55,296 nucleotides of DNA from Rhodococcus yunnanensis NBRC 103083 (GCF_001895005.1 NZ_BCXH01000028.1:1-55296); one strand, 5' to 3'; positions 24,595 to 34,191 are shown, counted from the first letter of the stretch. The notes: generated by a model from the letters alone, not told the origin. A program made the numbers and translations.

Positions 24595-25973
24595 CCGCCC
24601 AACTTCTCGGCGCACCCGATGTCGCCGCGCCACTGCACCGCACTGCGGTCCGCCCGGCGGTACCCCGAACGGCCACATCGATTTTCGTCATGATCACAGT
24701 CGTCTCGTCGCTCGCACCCGGATTGCTGCCTCGCTCGTCGTCGACACAGGCGATCGTCACCGCAGTAGCGGCGGCCCTCGGGCTCGCTCTCGCGGCCGTC
24801 ACACACCGTGCGGTGTCCACGGTGTGGACTCCCCCGGTTCACCTACTTGCTCGACGAATTGCTCTCTGCACCAGCGTGACTGCGATCATCGCGGCCACCG
24901 TGGTCGACGCTCGGTGGCAGAACGAGCTTCGCGCGGCGATGGGAGCCGCACCGACCTCGGCCATGCACTGGGTCGAAATGTGGTGTGGTGCGGTATCGAT
25001 ATGCGCGATTGCGGTGGTGACAGGGGTTGGACTCGCACGCGGTGCGGGGCGGCTGGGACCCATCCGGACCATCTGCTCGATCATCGTGATCGGTCTCGCG
25101 GGTTATCTCGCCGTTCTCCCGGCGACGGTGTCGTCGTTCACCGAGCGGTTCGAGGCGTCCAACACGTTCGTCGACGCTTCGCTGACGGTCCCCCTGTCGC
25201 CCGGCAAATCCGGAAGCGGTGGATCGCTGATCGGGTGGGACGACCTCGGCCGGGAGGGCCGCAAGTTCGCTTCCGGCGGCGCCGAGGATGCAGCCGTGCG
25301 GACCTACGTGCCCCTGACCGCCGCTTCGACGGCGCAGGCACGCGCCCGAATCGCAGTCGACGAACTGGAACGCTCGGGAGGATTCACCAAATCTCACATC
25401 GTGATCGCCGTTCCGACCGGTTCGGGGTGGATCGACGAGAACGCCGTGAGCGGCGCCGAAGATCGATTCGACGGAGATGTCGCGACCGTGGCGCTTCAAT
25501 ACTCGTATCAACCGAGTTGGGCGACTTTCCTCTTCGCGAAGTCCGAAGCGAAGGACTCGGCGGATGCGCTCCTCGACGCGGTACTCCGTCGTATCGGCGA
25601 CATGCCCGAATCGACTCGCCCTGCACTCTACGTCTACGGCCAGAGCCTCGGATCGATCGGCGGAAGCGCTGCGGTCGAGGCCCATTCTGGCCCCGTGTGT
25701 GGTGCGTTGTGGGCCGGACCCCCTGCGGGCCAGGTCGTTCGGGGAGACGCCGTCGTACTCGCCAACACATCCGATCCGGTCGTCCGGTGGTCCTCCGCCC
25801 TCATCGCGGCACCGCCCGATCTCTCCTTCGCACGAGTGGATGCACCCATGCCGCGCTGGATTCCCGTCGTCAGCTACGTCCAGACGGCGGTCGATCTGAT
25901 CTCCGCCCTCGATGCGCCCGCAGGCCACGGACATCGATACGGCACCGATCAGGGGCAGTTACCCGACTGCTAA
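24591..25973 (+). CDS. Abhydrolase_9-type membrane alpha/beta-hydrolase
   Basis: 460 residues. The N-terminal half has about four to five membrane helices (30-48, 55-72, 88-105, 130-150, 158-182) and matches the Abhydrolase_9 N-domain layout. The C-terminal alpha/beta-hydrolase domain, probably outside, has the nucleophile elbow GQSLGS (Ser352) and ends with a His-containing HGHRYG segment. Family substrates are unknown; lipid ester hydrolysis is a guess. Its ATG overlaps the PLA2 stop by 4 nt, which implies coupled production. Its stop overlaps the convergent esterase stop by 4 bp. Confidence 0.88.
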   Translation: MTAQLLGAPDVAAPLHRTAVRPAVPRTATSIFVMITVVSSLAPGLLPRSSSTQAIVTAVAAALGLALAAVTHRAVSTVWTPPVHLLARRIALCTSVTAIIAATVVDARWQNELRAAMGAAPTSAMHWVEMWCGAVSICAIAVVTGVGLARGAGRLGPIRTICSIIVIGLAGYLAVLPATVSSFTERFEASNTFVDASLTVPLSPGKSGSGGSLIGWDDLGREGRKFASGGAEDAAVRTYVPLTAASTAQARARIAVDELERSGGFTKSHIVIAVPTGSGWIDENAVSGAEDRFDGDVATVALQYSYQPSWATFLFAKSEAKDSADALLDAVLRRIGDMPESTRPALYVYGQSLGSIGGSAAVEAHSGPVCGALWAGPPAGQVVRGDAVVLANTSDPVVRWSSALIAAPPDLSFARVDAPMPRWIPVVSYVQTAVDLISALDAPAGHGHRYGTDQGQLPDC

Positions 25974-27100
25974 CCGGTGAGCCCCATCCGCGAACCCAGC
26001 CAGTCCATCTGGGTCTCCAGAGCAGGAGCCCATACGTCCATCGAGTGTCCACCGGGTAATTCGAGATAATGTGCATCGATCTCTGCACCGCGCGCAGCCT
26101 CGAACGCCCGTCGTGTCTGGGGTCCGAACTCGGCGTCGTCGGAGCCGACGACGAACGCCCCGGACGAGTCGGCGAAGTCGAAACGATCGAGAACGGCCAA
26201 CGGCGTGGCGTCGTCGAAACGGCGTTCCGACGCCGGGCTGTCGTCACCGAATGCTGCGGCAATCGACTCGGCGCGTGTACCGCGGCGTTGTTCGTCCTCA
26301 CCGGATATGTCCAGGAACGTCGGAAAGACCTGCGGCGCCGACACCGCGGTCTGCAGCGCACACGTTCCGCCGTAGGAGTATCCGCCGATCGCCCAGGTCC
26401 CCTCATCGGGAGAGACCTGAAAATTGTCGCGCATCCAGGCCGGCAGATCGACCGACAGATAAGTGAACACGTTGCCCAGAAGCGAATCCATGCACATCGG
26501 ATTGGCCTCGGTGTCGCCCAGCGCATCGGCCACGACGACTACCGGTGCCAGTCCGTCGTGCGCGGCAGCGAACGTGTCCATCGTCCGCGCCAGATGCCCT
26601 CCCTGGACCCAGTCGACAACATGGCCGGGTTGTCCCGTGATGAGTACCAGTACCGGTAGCTCGGCACGTGGATCGGACAGGTAGGCAGGCGGGAGGTAGA
26701 TCGACGCAGGCCTGGCGTGGAATCCCGACACAGCGCCGGGAATATCGGCCTCGACGACATCGCCCGTCGGCGGCATCGACACCGGCGGTGTCCACCACGC
26801 ATCGAGCGGCCGCCCTCCGACCACGTCCGACGCCTCGGACTCGATATCGCTGGGATCGACCACCGGAGGGTGGCCGAGCGCGGCAGCGACGGTCGGGTAG
26901 CCGACGACATGCGAGTTGATCTGCGTTGCGCAGGCGAGAACGACCAGAACGGCCGCAGCCACCCCGACGCTGCGCCGCCGCCCCGACAGGAACCACCCGA
27001 GCACGACCACAACCGCGACCACCGTCACAACGACGGGCAGCCACCCGTCGATCCGGGCGTGCGCGACCCCCAACGCACTCTCGCGCAGCCAGGGACCCAT
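25970..27100 (-). CDS. Membrane-anchored esterase (esterase D / antigen-85-like fold)
   Basis: 376 residues. Two N-terminal hydrophobic segments (about 21-39 and 44-60) place the catalytic domain outside. The domain is of the putative-esterase (PF00756) type with YLPPAYL, the nucleophile motif GGYSYGG (Ser242) and a C-terminal GGHSMDVW supplying His. Relatives include mycolyltransferases and other secreted esterases; the true substrate cannot be told. It begins 7 bp past gatA on the same strand and may be read from the gatCA transcript. Confidence 0.88.
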   Translation of the reverse strand: MGPWLRESALGVAHARIDGWLPVVVTVVAVVVVLGWFLSGRRRSVGVAAAVLVVLACATQINSHVVGYPTVAAALGHPPVVDPSDIESEASDVVGGRPLDAWWTPPVSMPPTGDVVEADIPGAVSGFHARPASIYLPPAYLSDPRAELPVLVLITGQPGHVVDWVQGGHLARTMDTFAAAHDGLAPVVVVADALGDTEANPMCMDSLLGNVFTYLSVDLPAWMRDNFQVSPDEGTWAIGGYSYGGTCALQTAVSAPQVFPTFLDISGEDEQRRGTRAESIAAAFGDDSPASERRFDDATPLAVLDRFDFADSSGAFVVGSDDAEFGPQTRRAFEAARGAEIDAHYLELPGGHSMDVWAPALETQMDWLGSRMGLTG

Positions 27101-27107
27101 CGGAGCG

Positions 27108-28580
27108 CTACCTCAGCGGTCCGCGCGCTGCCTCGTACGCTGCGCCGATCCGGTACAGACGATCATCGGCGAAAGCAGGTGCCATGATCTGGAGGCCGAC
27201 GGGCAACCCGTCCTCGGATGCGAGGCCGGAAGGAACCGACATCGCACAATGCCCGGCGAGATTCGTCGGCAAGGTGCACAGGTCGTTGAGGTACATGGCG
27301 ATCGGGTCGTCGACCTTGTCTCCCAACGGAAATGCCGTGGTGGGGGTGGTCGGCGACACCAACACGTCCACCTTCTCGTACGCCGCGTCGAAGTCACGTG
27401 CGATGAGTGTGCGTACTTTGAGCGCCTGACCGTAGTACTCGTCGTAGTAGCCGGCGGACAGTGCGTACGTACCGATCATGATGCGCCGCTTCACTTCTGC
27501 ACCGAAGCCCTCGGCCCGTGTGATCGCCATGACCTGCTCGGCGCTGTGCTTACCGTCGTCACCCGCGCGTGCGCCGTAGCGCATCCCGTCGAAGCGTGCG
27601 AGATTCGACGACACCTCGGACGGCAGAATCAGATAGTACGCAGCGAGTGCATGAACGAAGTTGGGGCACGATACCTCGACGACCTCGGCACCGAGCGAGG
27701 TCAACGTCGCCACCGCTGCATCGAACGAGGAGATGACACCGGCCTGGTAACTGTCGGAGTGCAATTCCTTGACGACACCGACACGAACACCCGTCAGATC
27801 GCCGCCTGCACCGGCACGGGCTGCCTCGACGACCGAGGGAACACGGGTCTCGACGGACGTGGAGTCGCGCGGATCATGCCCTGCGATGACCTCGTGCAGC
27901 AGCGCGGTATCCAGCACGGTCCGGCCACACGGACCGCCCTGGTCCAGCGACGACGCGCAGGCGATCAATCCGTAACGCGAGACGGTTCCGTAGGTCGGCT
28001 TGGTTCCGACTGTGCCCGTGAGCGCCGCAGGCTGACGAATCGAGCCACCCGTGTCGGTACCGATCGCCAGCGGCGCCTGGAACGACGCCAACGCAGCAGC
28101 GCTGCCGCCACCGGATCCTCCGGGAATCCTGGTGGTGTCCCATGGATTCTTGGTCGGACCGTACGCAGAGTTCTCGGTGGAGGAGCCCATCGCGAACTCG
28201 TCCATGTTGGTCTTGCCGAGCAGCGGGATGCCCGCAGCGCGCAGCTTCGACGTGACGGTCGCATCGTACGGCGACATCCATCCATCGAGGATCTTCGACG
28301 CAGCCGTGGTCGGCATGTCCGTCGTCGTGAAGACATCCTTGAGTGCCAGCGGTACACCCGCCAGTGCCGACGCCGGGGCATCTCCCGCTGCAAGCGAGGC
28401 GTCGACCTCCTTCGCAGCCACGAGCGCGCCGGCGCCTGACACGTGAAGGAATGCGTGGAACTCACCGTCGACCTGCTCGATACGATCCAGGTGGGCCTGT
28501 GTCACCTCGACTGCCGACACCTCGCGAGAATGGATACTCCGAGCGAGCTCGGAGGCATCCAGTGCGGTCAGGTCGGTCAT
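27108..28580 (-). CDS. gatA: Aspartyl/glutamyl-tRNA amidotransferase subunit A
   Basis: Glutaminase subunit of GatCAB (amidase signature family): hydrolyses glutamine and passes ammonia to GatB. 490 residues with the Ser-cis-Ser-Lys triad visible as Lys81 (ALKDV), Ser156 (PGGSGGGSA) and Ser180 (TDTGGSIR). ATG at 28580 overlaps the gatC TGA by 4 nt (ATGA). Confidence 0.98.
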   Translation of the reverse strand: MTDLTALDASELARSIHSREVSAVEVTQAHLDRIEQVDGEFHAFLHVSGAGALVAAKEVDASLAAGDAPASALAGVPLALKDVFTTTDMPTTAASKILDGWMSPYDATVTSKLRAAGIPLLGKTNMDEFAMGSSTENSAYGPTKNPWDTTRIPGGSGGGSAAALASFQAPLAIGTDTGGSIRQPAALTGTVGTKPTYGTVSRYGLIACASSLDQGGPCGRTVLDTALLHEVIAGHDPRDSTSVETRVPSVVEAARAGAGGDLTGVRVGVVKELHSDSYQAGVISSFDAAVATLTSLGAEVVEVSCPNFVHALAAYYLILPSEVSSNLARFDGMRYGARAGDDGKHSAEQVMAITRAEGFGAEVKRRIMIGTYALSAGYYDEYYGQALKVRTLIARDFDAAYEKVDVLVSPTTPTTAFPLGDKVDDPIAMYLNDLCTLPTNLAGHCAMSVPSGLASEDGLPVGLQIMAPAFADDRLYRIGAAYEAARGPLR

Positions 28581-28876
28581 TCGCTCTCTCCCAGAATTTG
28601 CGGCACTGCGAAACGGTTTTCCTCGGCGTTGGGCGCACCCGACAGCGCCTGCTCGGGCGTCAGACCGGGCACGATGACATCGGGACGCGTCACGTTGACG
28701 ATCGCGCTGGGATTGGCCGTCGGCGGTACGTCGTCTGCAGCAACCTCCGCGACCGTCTTCACATGGTGAAGTATCGAATCCAGCTGGCCGGCGAACTCGT
28801 CCAACTCGGCTTCGCTCAGAGCCAACCGAGACAGCCGGGCGAGGTGAGCTACCTCGTCGCGGGAGATATCAGGCAC
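28577..28876 (-). CDS. gatC: Aspartyl/glutamyl-tRNA amidotransferase subunit C
   Basis: Small stabilising subunit of GatCAB, 99 residues, full length. Typical opening ISRDEVAHLARLSRLALSEAELDEFAGQL and C-terminal RPDVIVPGLTPEQALSGAP followed by FAVPQIL. I start at the GTG at 28876 because of an AAAGGGG site; the upstream open frame has no family sequence. First gene of gatC-gatA(-esterase). Confidence 0.96.
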   Translation of the reverse strand: MPDISRDEVAHLARLSRLALSEAELDEFAGQLDSILHHVKTVAEVAADDVPPTANPSAIVNVTRPDVIVPGLTPEQALSGAPNAEENRFAVPQILGESE

Positions 28877-29185
28877 CGCGTAGACCCCTTTCACAGATTC
28901 GAAGACGCCTCGCGCAGGCACGCGACACCGTGCAAGCCTAATCGCTCCCCCGGTCGGCCCCGCTCGCGCCTCGATCTCGCCGCGACCCGCGACCCGCGGT
29001 GTAGTGAAGATCACCGTGAACCACGTGCAGGTCGATGGTGGGCTCGGACAATGCGAGGATGACTCGCGGCGCACACCGCGATGCACGGCGCAGGGGTGCA
29101 TAGAGTCGCCTCTGTTCATACTTGTCTCGGAAATGTCACCGAAGTCTGGTGTCACCGAACTCGACTGCCACCGAAAGGGAGCGAC
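28877..29185. other. Divergent intergenic region, gatC / ACT-domain gene
   Basis: 309 bp without a supported gene. It should hold both divergent promoters. A TAGAGT box at 29101-29106 is a possible -10 for the plus strand. Three direct copies of a 10-mer close to TGTCACCGAA lie at 29134, 29150 and 29166, exactly 16 bp apart, the last touching the ribosome site of the ACT gene. Confidence 0.6.
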
Positions 29186-29836
29186 ATGTCCTATCTGCTC
29201 CGCGTCCAGCTACCGGACCGCCCCGGTAGCCTCGGCGCGCTCGCCGTCGCACTCGGCTCGGTGGGGGCGGACATTCTGTCTCTCGACGTGATCGAGCGCG
29301 GCGACGGTTACGCGGTGGACGACCTCGTCGTCGACGTCGCGCCCGGCGCACTGCCCGACACCTTGATCACCGCAGCGGAAGCCCTGGACCACGTGCGGGT
29401 CGACTCCATCCGGCCGTACACGGGCGTACTGGACACGCACCGCGAACTCGAGCTGATCGACCGCGTCGCCGCAGCTTCGGACGATCGATTGCAGGTACTC
29501 GTCGACGGAGCACCGCGCGTCCTTCGAGTCGGCTGGAGTGTCGTCGTCGCGCACAACCGACATGGCTCCTTCAACGTGGTCGGGAGTCCGGGCGCGCCCG
29601 AAACTCAGGCCACGGACATGCCGTGGATGCCGCTCGCGCACCCCGCGACACTCGACGGCGACGCCGACTGGGTTCCGCAGGTGTGGCGAGACATGGACAC
29701 GAAGATCGCGGCAGCACCCCTCGGCTCGACCGGCACGGTGCTGATGCTCGGCCGCCCCGGTGGGCCGGACTTCCGGCCGTCGGAGGTGGCACGACTCGGC
29801 TATCTCGCCGGCATCGTCGCCACCGTCCTCGGCTGA
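29186..29836 (+). CDS. ACT-domain protein (Rv3013-like)
   Basis: 216 residues. The N-terminal ACT domain (about 1-75: YLLRVQLPDRPGSLGALAVAL, then GADILSLDVIERG) is an amino-acid-binding regulatory module. The C-terminal half (about 85-216) resembles a GAF-like sensor fold with VPQVWRDMDTKIAAAPLGS and VARLGYLAGIVATVLG. No enzymatic domain, so a regulatory role is likely but the ligand is unknown. ATG at 29186 with AAAGGGAG. It ends 3 bp from the convergent ligA stop. Confidence 0.88.
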   Translation: MSYLLRVQLPDRPGSLGALAVALGSVGADILSLDVIERGDGYAVDDLVVDVAPGALPDTLITAAEALDHVRVDSIRPYTGVLDTHRELELIDRVAAASDDRLQVLVDGAPRVLRVGWSVVVAHNRHGSFNVVGSPGAPETQATDMPWMPLAHPATLDGDADWVPQVWRDMDTKIAAAPLGSTGTVLMLGRPGGPDFRPSEVARLGYLAGIVATVLG

Positions 29837-29839
29837 GGC

Positions 29840-32002
29840 CTACTCCGAGCCCTCCGGTTCGGCGGCTCTGACAGCGTCGGGTCCTTCGGTGAGCAGCAGT
29901 GTGAATCCAGCCTCGTCGAGCACCGGCACACCGAGCTCGACCGCCTTGTCGTGCTTTGTTCCCGGCGACTCACCGACGACGACGAACGCAGTCTTCTTGG
30001 ACACCGATCCAGCCGCCTTGCCTCCGCGTACCAGGATCGCTTCCTTCGCCTGATCTCGCGAATAGATCTCCAGCGAGCCGGTGACGACGATCGACAGACC
30101 CTCCAGGTTGCGCACGATCGACGCGTCACGCTCGTCTTCCATACGAACGCCCGCAGCACGCCACTTCTCGACGATGGTGCGATGCCACGGCACACCGAAC
30201 CATTCGGACACGGCCTTGGCGATGGTTCCACCCACACCGTCGACAGCGGCGAGCTCTTCCTCGGATGCGTTCTCGATTCTGTCGAGGCTTCCGAATTCGC
30301 TTGCCAGGGCGCGGGCCGCCGACGGCCCGACATGTCTGATCGACAGGCTCACCAGTACCCGCCAGAGCGGCCGATCCTTGGCCTTGTGCAGATTGTCGAG
30401 GAGCCGTCGCCCGTTCGCGGACAACGCCCCCGCCTTGGTCCGGAAGATCGACGTCTTCAGCAGGTCTTCCTCGGTCAACGAGAAGATGTCCCCCTCGTCG
30501 AGGATCACCTCGGCCTTCAACAGATCCGACGCTGCCTCGTATCCGAGTCCTTCGATGTCGAATCGACCGCGCTCGGCGACGAAGAACAGCCGCTCGCGTC
30601 GCTGGCCAGGGCAGAACTCGGAGTTGGGGCACCTGAGGTCGGCGTCGCCTTCCTTCGCCGGTGCCAACTCGGTATCGCATTCGGGGCAGTTCGTCGGCAT
30701 GACGAACTCGGTCTCGTTTCCGGTGCGCGCATCGACGACAGGACCGAGGACCTCGGGAATGACCTCCCCCGCCTTGCGGATCACCACGGTGTCCCCGATG
30801 AGCACACCCTTGCGCTTGACCTCGGAACCGTTGTGCAGCGTGGCAAGCGACACTGTCGAACCGGCCACGAGCACCGGCTCCATGTACGCGAACGGAGTGA
30901 CACGGCCCGTGCGACCGACACTCACTCGGATGTCGAGGAGCTTGGTCGTCACTTCCTCGGGCGGGTACTTGTAGGCGATGGCCCACCGCGGAGCCCTGGA
31001 GGTGGTACCCAGTCGGCGGTGCAAGCTCATCTCGTCGACCTTCACGACGAGGCCGTCGATCTCGTGTTCGACGTCGTGGCGGTGATCGTCCCAGTACGCC
31101 ACCTTCTCCACGACGGCCTCGATGCCCTCGACACGAGTGGTGTGCGTCGATACCGGCAGGCCCCATGCCTTCAGCGCCTCGTAGGCGTGCATCTGCGAGT
31201 CGGGCGAGAACCCTTCCATCCGACCGAGACCATGGCAGATCATTCCGAGCCTTCGCCGCGAGGTGACCGCGGGATTCTTCTGACGCAGCGACCCGGCAGC
31301 GGAGTTACGGGGGTTCGCGAACGGCGCCTTGCCCTCCTCTACGAGCGATGCATTCAAGGCTTGGAAGTCTTCGAGCCGGAAGAACACCTCACCGCGCACC
31401 TCGAGCAGCGTCGGGATCGGATGGTCCCCGCTTGGAGTCAAGGTCTCCGGGATGTCCTCGATGGTGCGGGCGTTGAGCGTGACGTCCTCACCGGTACGGC
31501 CGTCACCGCGCGTCGCGCCGCGGACCAGCTTTCCGTTCTCGTACACCAGATTCAGCGCGACGCCGTCGATCTTGACCTCGCACAGATAATGCAGGTCCTG
31601 TCCTGTCTCTGGAGCGGAGCCACCCTTGACCTCGGACTCGACACGCTTGGCCCACGCCCGAAGCTCGTCGTAGTCGAAGACGTTGTCCAAACTCAGCATT
31701 CGCTCGAGGTGATCGACAGCGGTGAACTCGGTGGCGAATCCACCGCCGACCAGCTGAGTGGGCGAATCCGCGCTCCGCAGATCCGGGTGAGCATCCTCCA
31801 GGTCGTTCAGCTCTCGTAACAATTCGTCGAACTGTCCGTCCGAGACGACAGGTGAATCGCGAACGTAATAGCGGAACTGGTGACCCCGAACCTCCTCGGC
31901 CAACGTCTGCCACCGCTCACGGTCCCCGCTCGACGCAGGCGTCCCAGCAGCAACGGGCTCAGGGCCGTCGGTCGATACAGGTACAGCAGTCGATTCGTCC
32001 AC
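29840..32002 (-). CDS. ligA: NAD+-dependent DNA ligase
   Basis: Seals nicks in replication and repair using NAD+. 720 residues: Ia/adenylation domain with catalytic Lys144 in CEVKIDGVAL, OB fold, Cys4 zinc finger (CPECDTEL, then CPNSEFCPGQ), helix-hairpin-helix region, and a C-terminal BRCT domain (about 635-715). GTG start at 32002 (MDESTAVPVS). It lies 81 bp after the MetE-like gene on the same strand; a 7-bp stem-loop (32016-32037) lies in that gap. Confidence 0.98.
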   Translation of the reverse strand: MDESTAVPVSTDGPEPVAAGTPASSGDRERWQTLAEEVRGHQFRYYVRDSPVVSDGQFDELLRELNDLEDAHPDLRSADSPTQLVGGGFATEFTAVDHLERMLSLDNVFDYDELRAWAKRVESEVKGGSAPETGQDLHYLCEVKIDGVALNLVYENGKLVRGATRGDGRTGEDVTLNARTIEDIPETLTPSGDHPIPTLLEVRGEVFFRLEDFQALNASLVEEGKAPFANPRNSAAGSLRQKNPAVTSRRRLGMICHGLGRMEGFSPDSQMHAYEALKAWGLPVSTHTTRVEGIEAVVEKVAYWDDHRHDVEHEIDGLVVKVDEMSLHRRLGTTSRAPRWAIAYKYPPEEVTTKLLDIRVSVGRTGRVTPFAYMEPVLVAGSTVSLATLHNGSEVKRKGVLIGDTVVIRKAGEVIPEVLGPVVDARTGNETEFVMPTNCPECDTELAPAKEGDADLRCPNSEFCPGQRRERLFFVAERGRFDIEGLGYEAASDLLKAEVILDEGDIFSLTEEDLLKTSIFRTKAGALSANGRRLLDNLHKAKDRPLWRVLVSLSIRHVGPSAARALASEFGSLDRIENASEEELAAVDGVGGTIAKAVSEWFGVPWHRTIVEKWRAAGVRMEDERDASIVRNLEGLSIVVTGSLEIYSRDQAKEAILVRGGKAAGSVSKKTAFVVVGESPGTKHDKAVELGVPVLDEAGFTLLLTEGPDAVRAAEPEGSE

Positions 32003-32083
32003 CCACGAAGATTATCCGAACGCACCGACACGTTCGGCCGCTCTCGCGCGAGTCGGTGGGTTCCACCGGGAGTCGGGCGCGCC

Positions 32084-33103
32084 CTACAGGGAGTCGGGGG
32101 CGTCCTGAAATGCGTCTGCGACGTTCTTGGCCAGCGTCAGGGCGGTGCGTGCCCACTCCGGCGTCGCACCGGCAAGCCCGCATGCGGGCGTCACCGAAAC
32201 CTGAGTAGCCAGGATCGAGCGCGGAAATCCCAGACGGTCCATCAGCGTCACCGCAGGCGCCGCCACCTCACGCCATGTAGGTGGCCGCTCCGGAGCCACG
32301 CCGGGCACCAGCCCGAGAGCAAGAGTCTTACCTGCCTGGAGGAATTCACCGACCGCATCGAGGTCGCGGGATCGCAGCAACGACGCGTCGATCGCGATCG
32401 CGTCTGCTGCGCTGCGACGGATCAGATCGATCGGGGCGCCGACCGCGCAGCAGTGCACCATCACGGGCACGCCGATCGAGGACAGAATCGAATCCAACAG
32501 ATCGAGTGCTTCCGGCTCCGGAACGGCGGAAACCGTATCCAGCCGGGTGACACCCGAGAGCGAACCCTCCAGTACTGCAGGCAGACTCGGCTCGTCGAGT
32601 TGGACCACGACGTCGACCCCGAGCCGCGACTTCAGCTCGGCGCAGTGCTGCCGGATTCCCTCGGCGAGCGATCCGGCGAAGTCCCGTACGGCTCCTCGAT
32701 CGGTGAGCACTCGGTGCGCGCTGCGCAACTCGACCTGAGCCGCCATCGTGAACGGACCGGCGAGCTGAACTTTCAGATCGTGATGCGAGGACCCGTATCC
32801 ACCTGTCTCCCACAGTTCTTCGAGAACGTCGAGATCGAAGTGCAGCAAGTCCTCGGCGCGTCGACCGGACAACGTCTTTCGTTGCGCAACACGGTATCCC
32901 GACGTGCGAACATCCAATTCGACATCGGCCATCAGCGCACCGGTTCGACCGATCAGATCGGCACCGAGTCCGCGTCCTGGTAGCTCGACGATGTGCGGCA
33001 GCGCAGGCAGTTCACCGAGCACGATGCCCGCAGACTCGCGTACATCCGTCCCCGGCCACGAGCCGATGCCGGTCGTGAGCGCAGCGAAAACCCCTGCGCT
33101 CAC
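32084..33103 (-). CDS. Stand-alone MetE C-terminal-domain-like protein (Rv3015c-like)
   Basis: 339 residues of the cobalamin-independent methionine synthase / UroD-like TIM-barrel superfamily. Features are GIGSWPGTD at the start, QLAGPFTMAAQ, QLDEPSLPAVL, and a zinc-ligand-like set: VMVHCCA (H-x-C) and a later Cys in TPACGLAG. The MetE N-terminal domain is absent, so it is not a full methionine synthase; a methyl- or thiol-transfer role is plausible. The GTG start overlaps the mnmA stop by 4 nt, tying it to tRNA thiolation genes. Confidence 0.85.
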   Translation of the reverse strand: MSAGVFAALTTGIGSWPGTDVRESAGIVLGELPALPHIVELPGRGLGADLIGRTGALMADVELDVRTSGYRVAQRKTLSGRRAEDLLHFDLDVLEELWETGGYGSSHHDLKVQLAGPFTMAAQVELRSAHRVLTDRGAVRDFAGSLAEGIRQHCAELKSRLGVDVVVQLDEPSLPAVLEGSLSGVTRLDTVSAVPEPEALDLLDSILSSIGVPVMVHCCAVGAPIDLIRRSAADAIAIDASLLRSRDLDAVGEFLQAGKTLALGLVPGVAPERPPTWREVAAPAVTLMDRLGFPRSILATQVSVTPACGLAGATPEWARTALTLAKNVADAFQDAPDSL

Positions 33104-34191
33104 TCGCTCTCGGAACGAGTGCCGGCAATGGTGGCGCTACCGATCACGATGTCGCCCAGCATGTCTCGGCGGTACAGTACCGCAGCCTGACCCTTCGCCA
33201 CACCGGTGAGCGCGGATCGCAGCTGGATCTCCATTCCCCCGTCGGCGGTGGCCTCGGCGACGGCCTCGGTCATGCCGCCGTGCGCGCGCACCTGGACGAC
33301 GCATTCGATGGGTCCGATGGGTGCGGTGCCTTCGGTCCAGATCGCTCGCTCACCGGTGATCGCCCATACGTCCAGACGCGTCGCCGACCCGACGATGACA
33401 TTGCCGCTCTCGGGCTCGATGGCCGTGACGTAACGCGGCTTTCCGTCTGCCGCCGGGCCTTCGACTCCCAGACCCTTTCGCTGGCCGATGGTGAACCCGT
33501 GCACGCCTTCGTGGTCCGCGAGTTCGGCCCCGGTGTCGGCGTCGACGACCTTGCCCGGTCTGATCCCGATCTTCGCGCCGAGGAACGCACGCGTGTCACC
33601 GGACGGAATGAAGCAGATGTCGTGGCTGTCCGGCTTGTCGGCGACAGCGAGACCACGCTCGGCTGCCTCGGCACGGATTTCGGACTTCGGGGTGTCGCCG
33701 ATCGGGAACATGGCCCGCGAGAGCTGCCCCTGGGTCAACACGGCCAGAACGTAGGACTGATCCTTGTCGGCGTCGACGGCACGACGCAGCACACCGTCGT
33801 GCAGTTGTGCGTAGTGTCCGGTGGCCACGGCGTCGAAGCCGAGGGCGAGAGCGCGGTCGGCCAGCGCCGAGAACTTGATCTTCTCGTTGCAGCGCAAGCA
33901 CGGATTCGGCGTTTCACCCGCCGCATAGGACTCGATGAAATCGTCGATGACGTCTTCTTTGAACCGGTCCGCGAAATCCCAGACGTAGAACGGGATTCCG
34001 AGGACGTCCGCGGCACGTCGAGCGTCGCCTGCGTCCTCCTTCGAGCAGCATCCGCGTGAACCGGTCCGCAGTGTGCCCGGCTCGCTGGACAGTGCGAGGT
34101 GCACGCCTACGACGTCGTGTCCCTCGTCGACAGCTCGCGCCGCCGCGACGGCCGAATCGACTCCGCCGCTCATTGCAGCCAAAATACGCAT
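33100..34191 (-). CDS. mnmA: tRNA 2-thiouridylase
   Basis: ATP-dependent 2-thiolation of wobble uridine in tRNA(Lys, Glu, Gln). 363 residues with PP-loop SGGVDSAVAA near residue 8, catalytic Cys pair in NPCLRCNEKIKF and HDICFIPSGD, and GHYA. The ATG shares one base with the TGA of the upstream cysteine desulfurase gene (TGATG), which would supply the sulfur. Synteny with Rv3024c. Confidence 0.97.
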   Translation of the reverse strand: MRILAAMSGGVDSAVAAARAVDEGHDVVGVHLALSSEPGTLRTGSRGCCSKEDAGDARRAADVLGIPFYVWDFADRFKEDVIDDFIESYAAGETPNPCLRCNEKIKFSALADRALALGFDAVATGHYAQLHDGVLRRAVDADKDQSYVLAVLTQGQLSRAMFPIGDTPKSEIRAEAAERGLAVADKPDSHDICFIPSGDTRAFLGAKIGIRPGKVVDADTGAELADHEGVHGFTIGQRKGLGVEGPAADGKPRYVTAIEPESGNVIVGSATRLDVWAITGERAIWTEGTAPIGPIECVVQVRAHGGMTEAVAEATADGGMEIQLRSALTGVAKGQAAVLYRRDMLGDIVIGSATIAGTRSESE

